DNA of 5,512 bases from Acidobacteriota bacterium (GTDB taxonomy: Bacteria; Acidobacteriota; UBA6911; RPQK01; JADFOI01): assembly GCA_022545645.1 (NCBI GenBank), contig JACZQQ010000181.1, positions 1 to 5,512 of the forward strand. Direction: 5' to 3'. Position 1 is the stretch's first letter. Every line of letters begins with the position of its first letter. Both the position numbers and the translations under genes were made by a program. Below the pieces are notes generated by a model. That model saw only the letters and a program-made list of their open reading frames with translations, ran no database searches and had not been told where the DNA came from. Below, in pieces: positions 4,512 to 5,512 of this stretch.

Positions 4512-4541
4512 TTGACAATATATATCTTATTGATATATCAT
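4512..4541 (+). promoter_or_regulatory. Promoter of the regulator-integrase operon
   Basis: A perfect -35 TTGACA (4512-4517), an 18-bp spacer and TATCAT (4536-4541, five of six to consensus); TATATC at 4534-4539 is an alternative -10. Seven nucleotides on from the -10 is the A of ATG 4548, so the message is predicted to be leaderless, as for some phage repressor mRNAs. Confidence 0.6.
4520..4538. promoter_or_regulatory. Operator-like inverted repeat in the regulator promoter
   Basis: ATATATC (4520-4526) and GATATAT (4532-4538) are perfect 7-bp arms around TTATT. They occupy the spacer and overlap the -10, where a bound Xre-type dimer would block transcription. AT-rich sequence makes chance pairing more likely, so autorepression is only inferred. 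Confidence 0.45.
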
Positions 4542-4547
4542 ATAGAT

Positions 4548-4736
4548 ATGCTTAAACCGTCGGACCTAAAGCGCTATCGAAAACAACTAAAGCTCAGCCA
4601 AGAGGCCCTGGCTCGTCTCTTGAACGTTTCTTGGATCACCGTGAACCGATGGGAAAGAGGTAAACCGGAACCTAGTTTTCTGGTTTTGAAAGGAATAGAG
4701 GCGGTTCTCAACGAGAATTTCGAAGGGAGGCTTTAA
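4548..4736 (+). CDS. Small Xre-family helix-turn-helix regulator
   Basis: A 62-residue protein that is almost entirely one HTH domain. A basic first helix (DLKRYRKQLK) is followed by LSQEALARLLNVSWITVNRWERGKPEPS (about residues 16-43), with the usual SQ-x-ALA scaffold helix, recognition helix VSWITVNRWE and the ERGKPEPS turn, then a closing helix (FLVLKGIEAVLNE). It should bind DNA as a dimer and probably controls its own operon. The ATG at 4548 is preferred to the in-frame ATG at 4491: the longer frame would translate the promoter and operator and adds residues with no family match. There is no Shine-Dalgarno sequence at 4548, but the promoter predicts a leaderless start. The stop TAA lies 2 bp before the integrase ATG. 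It could serve as repressor, excisionase-like factor or antitoxin-type regulator; the operon points to control of integration. Confidence 0.85.
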   Translation: MLKPSDLKRYRKQLKLSQEALARLLNVSWITVNRWERGKPEPSFLVLKGIEAVLNENFEGRL

Positions 4737-4738
4737 TC

Positions 4739-5512
4739 ATGGGCAGTATTTACAAACGCGGGAATATCTTCTGGATTAAGTATTCTCGGGGCGGCAGGCG
4801 TTTCCGAGAGTCGAGCGAATCCAAGAAACAGAGCGTAGCCAAGAGATTACTTCGGCTACGCGAAGGCCAGATCGCCGAAGGAAAATTCGCTGGCCTAGAC
4901 CCTGAGCGAATCCGGTACGAGGAGTTAGAGAAAGACCTCCTGAACGACTACAAGATCAACGGGAGAAAGTCCTACAAGATGGTCCAATATAATCTCAATC
5001 ACCTACGGGACTACTTCGGCGGGATGAAGGCAAAGAACATCACACCAGATCGGGTTCGAGCCTATGTTGTGTGGAGGAAACGACAACAAACTCACTACAA
5101 CCGTCCTCCCACCAACGCCACGATCAACCGGGAGCTTTCCGCTCTCAAGAGAATGTTCCGGCTCGGGTTACAGGCAGGGAAAGTTATACGAGTGCCCTTC
5201 ATCCCAAAGCTCTCAGAGAACAATGTCAGGCGCGGGTTTCTTCTCCACCACGACTATTTGAGGCTCCTGAAAGCTCTCCCATCCTATGTCCGCCCGATCT
5301 TCACCATCGGTTTCTACACGGGGATGCGAAAAGGCGAGATTCTGAGTCTTGAGTGGTCCCAGATAGATTTCACCTCAAAGCTCGTTCGTCTGAACCCGGG
5401 GGACACCAAGAACAAGGAACCACGCCTAGTCCCAATGAGCGAAGAGCTGTACGAGACCCTGAAGGAACAGAGACAGTTGAGAGATGAGAAGTTCCCGGCC
5501 TGTCAGAGAGTG
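4739..5512 (+). CDS. Tyrosine recombinase (integrase), N-terminal 258 residues, runs off window
   Basis: The frame is open from ATG 4739 to the right edge. Residues 1-26 (GSIYKRGNIFWIKYSRGGRRF) form the short beta-strand N-terminal region that commonly binds arm-type DNA in integrases. Residues about 55-155 form the SAM-like core-binding domain (TINRELSALKRMFRLG). The catalytic domain follows, with GFYTGMRKGEILSLEW placing catalytic Arg at 197, and DTKNKEPRLVPM placing the catalytic Lys at about 224. The His boxes and Tyr nucleophile are beyond the window. GGGAGG (4725-4730) lies 8 nt before the ATG, inside the end of the regulator gene, so translation is likely coupled. It presumably integrates the right-hand element at tRNA-Leu. 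It cannot be compared with the left fragment, because the two cover different parts of the protein. Confidence 0.93.
   Translation, partial: MGSIYKRGNIFWIKYSRGGRRFRESSESKKQSVAKRLLRLREGQIAEGKFAGLDPERIRYEELEKDLLNDYKINGRKSYKMVQYNLNHLRDYFGGMKAKNITPDRVRAYVVWRKRQQTHYNRPPTNATINRELSALKRMFRLGLQAGKVIRVPFIPKLSENNVRRGFLLHHDYLRLLKALPSYVRPIFTIGFYTGMRKGEILSLEWSQIDFTSKLVRLNPGDTKNKEPRLVPMSEELYETLKEQRQLRDEKFPACQRV

Noticed and set aside
4491..4547. N-terminal extension of the HTH protein (a hydrophobic segment)
   Set aside because: It would translate the -35, -10 and operator region; its isoleucine- and leucine-rich residues come from AT-rich promoter DNA, not from a real membrane anchor.

Overview
The window looks like a short stretch of bacterial chromosome, about 4.1 kb, held between the ends of two tRNA-targeted mobile elements. 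The genes are densely packed, mostly start on Shine-Dalgarno-led ATG, GTG or TTG codons, and use sigma70-like promoters. The lineage cannot be fixed from sequence alone. The secreted protein at 2026-2940 resembles LolA-like exported proteins that I associate with Acidobacteriota and neighbouring phyla, but that is a weak impression.

Left edge (1-290): the last 60 codons of a tyrosine recombinase run toward the 3' end of a tRNA-Pro(TGG) gene on the minus strand. This is the usual geometry of an integrated element whose integrase lies beside its attachment site.

Middle (291-4247): host-type genes. They are a pirin-family cupin (+), then a convergent minus-strand pair of DNA-3-methyladenine glycosylase I (tag) and an upstream secreted protein of unknown function (probably one operon), then a possible 43-residue membrane microprotein (+), and a solo larE-type sulfur transferase (-). 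The larE gene appears to be transcribed from a promoter so close to its ATG that the mRNA should be leaderless.

Right edge (4248-5512): a tRNA-Leu(TAG) gene on the plus strand, then an attachment-like region with repeats. After that come a small Xre-type regulator with its own strong promoter and a palindromic operator-like site, and, 2 bp downstream, a second tyrosine recombinase that runs off the window. Regulator and integrase form one operon.

The most unusual observation is that the two element ends look related. Starting 3-4 bp beyond each tRNA CCA end, both carry TTTTCAATnnnTTACAG in the same orientation relative to the tRNA. Both then carry two TGTG-led units repeated with a 12-bp period. 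This suggests that the elements in tRNA-Pro and tRNA-Leu share recombinase-recognition sequences although their genes are arranged differently. I see no CRISPR array, rRNA, insertion sequence or recognisable defence gene in the window.
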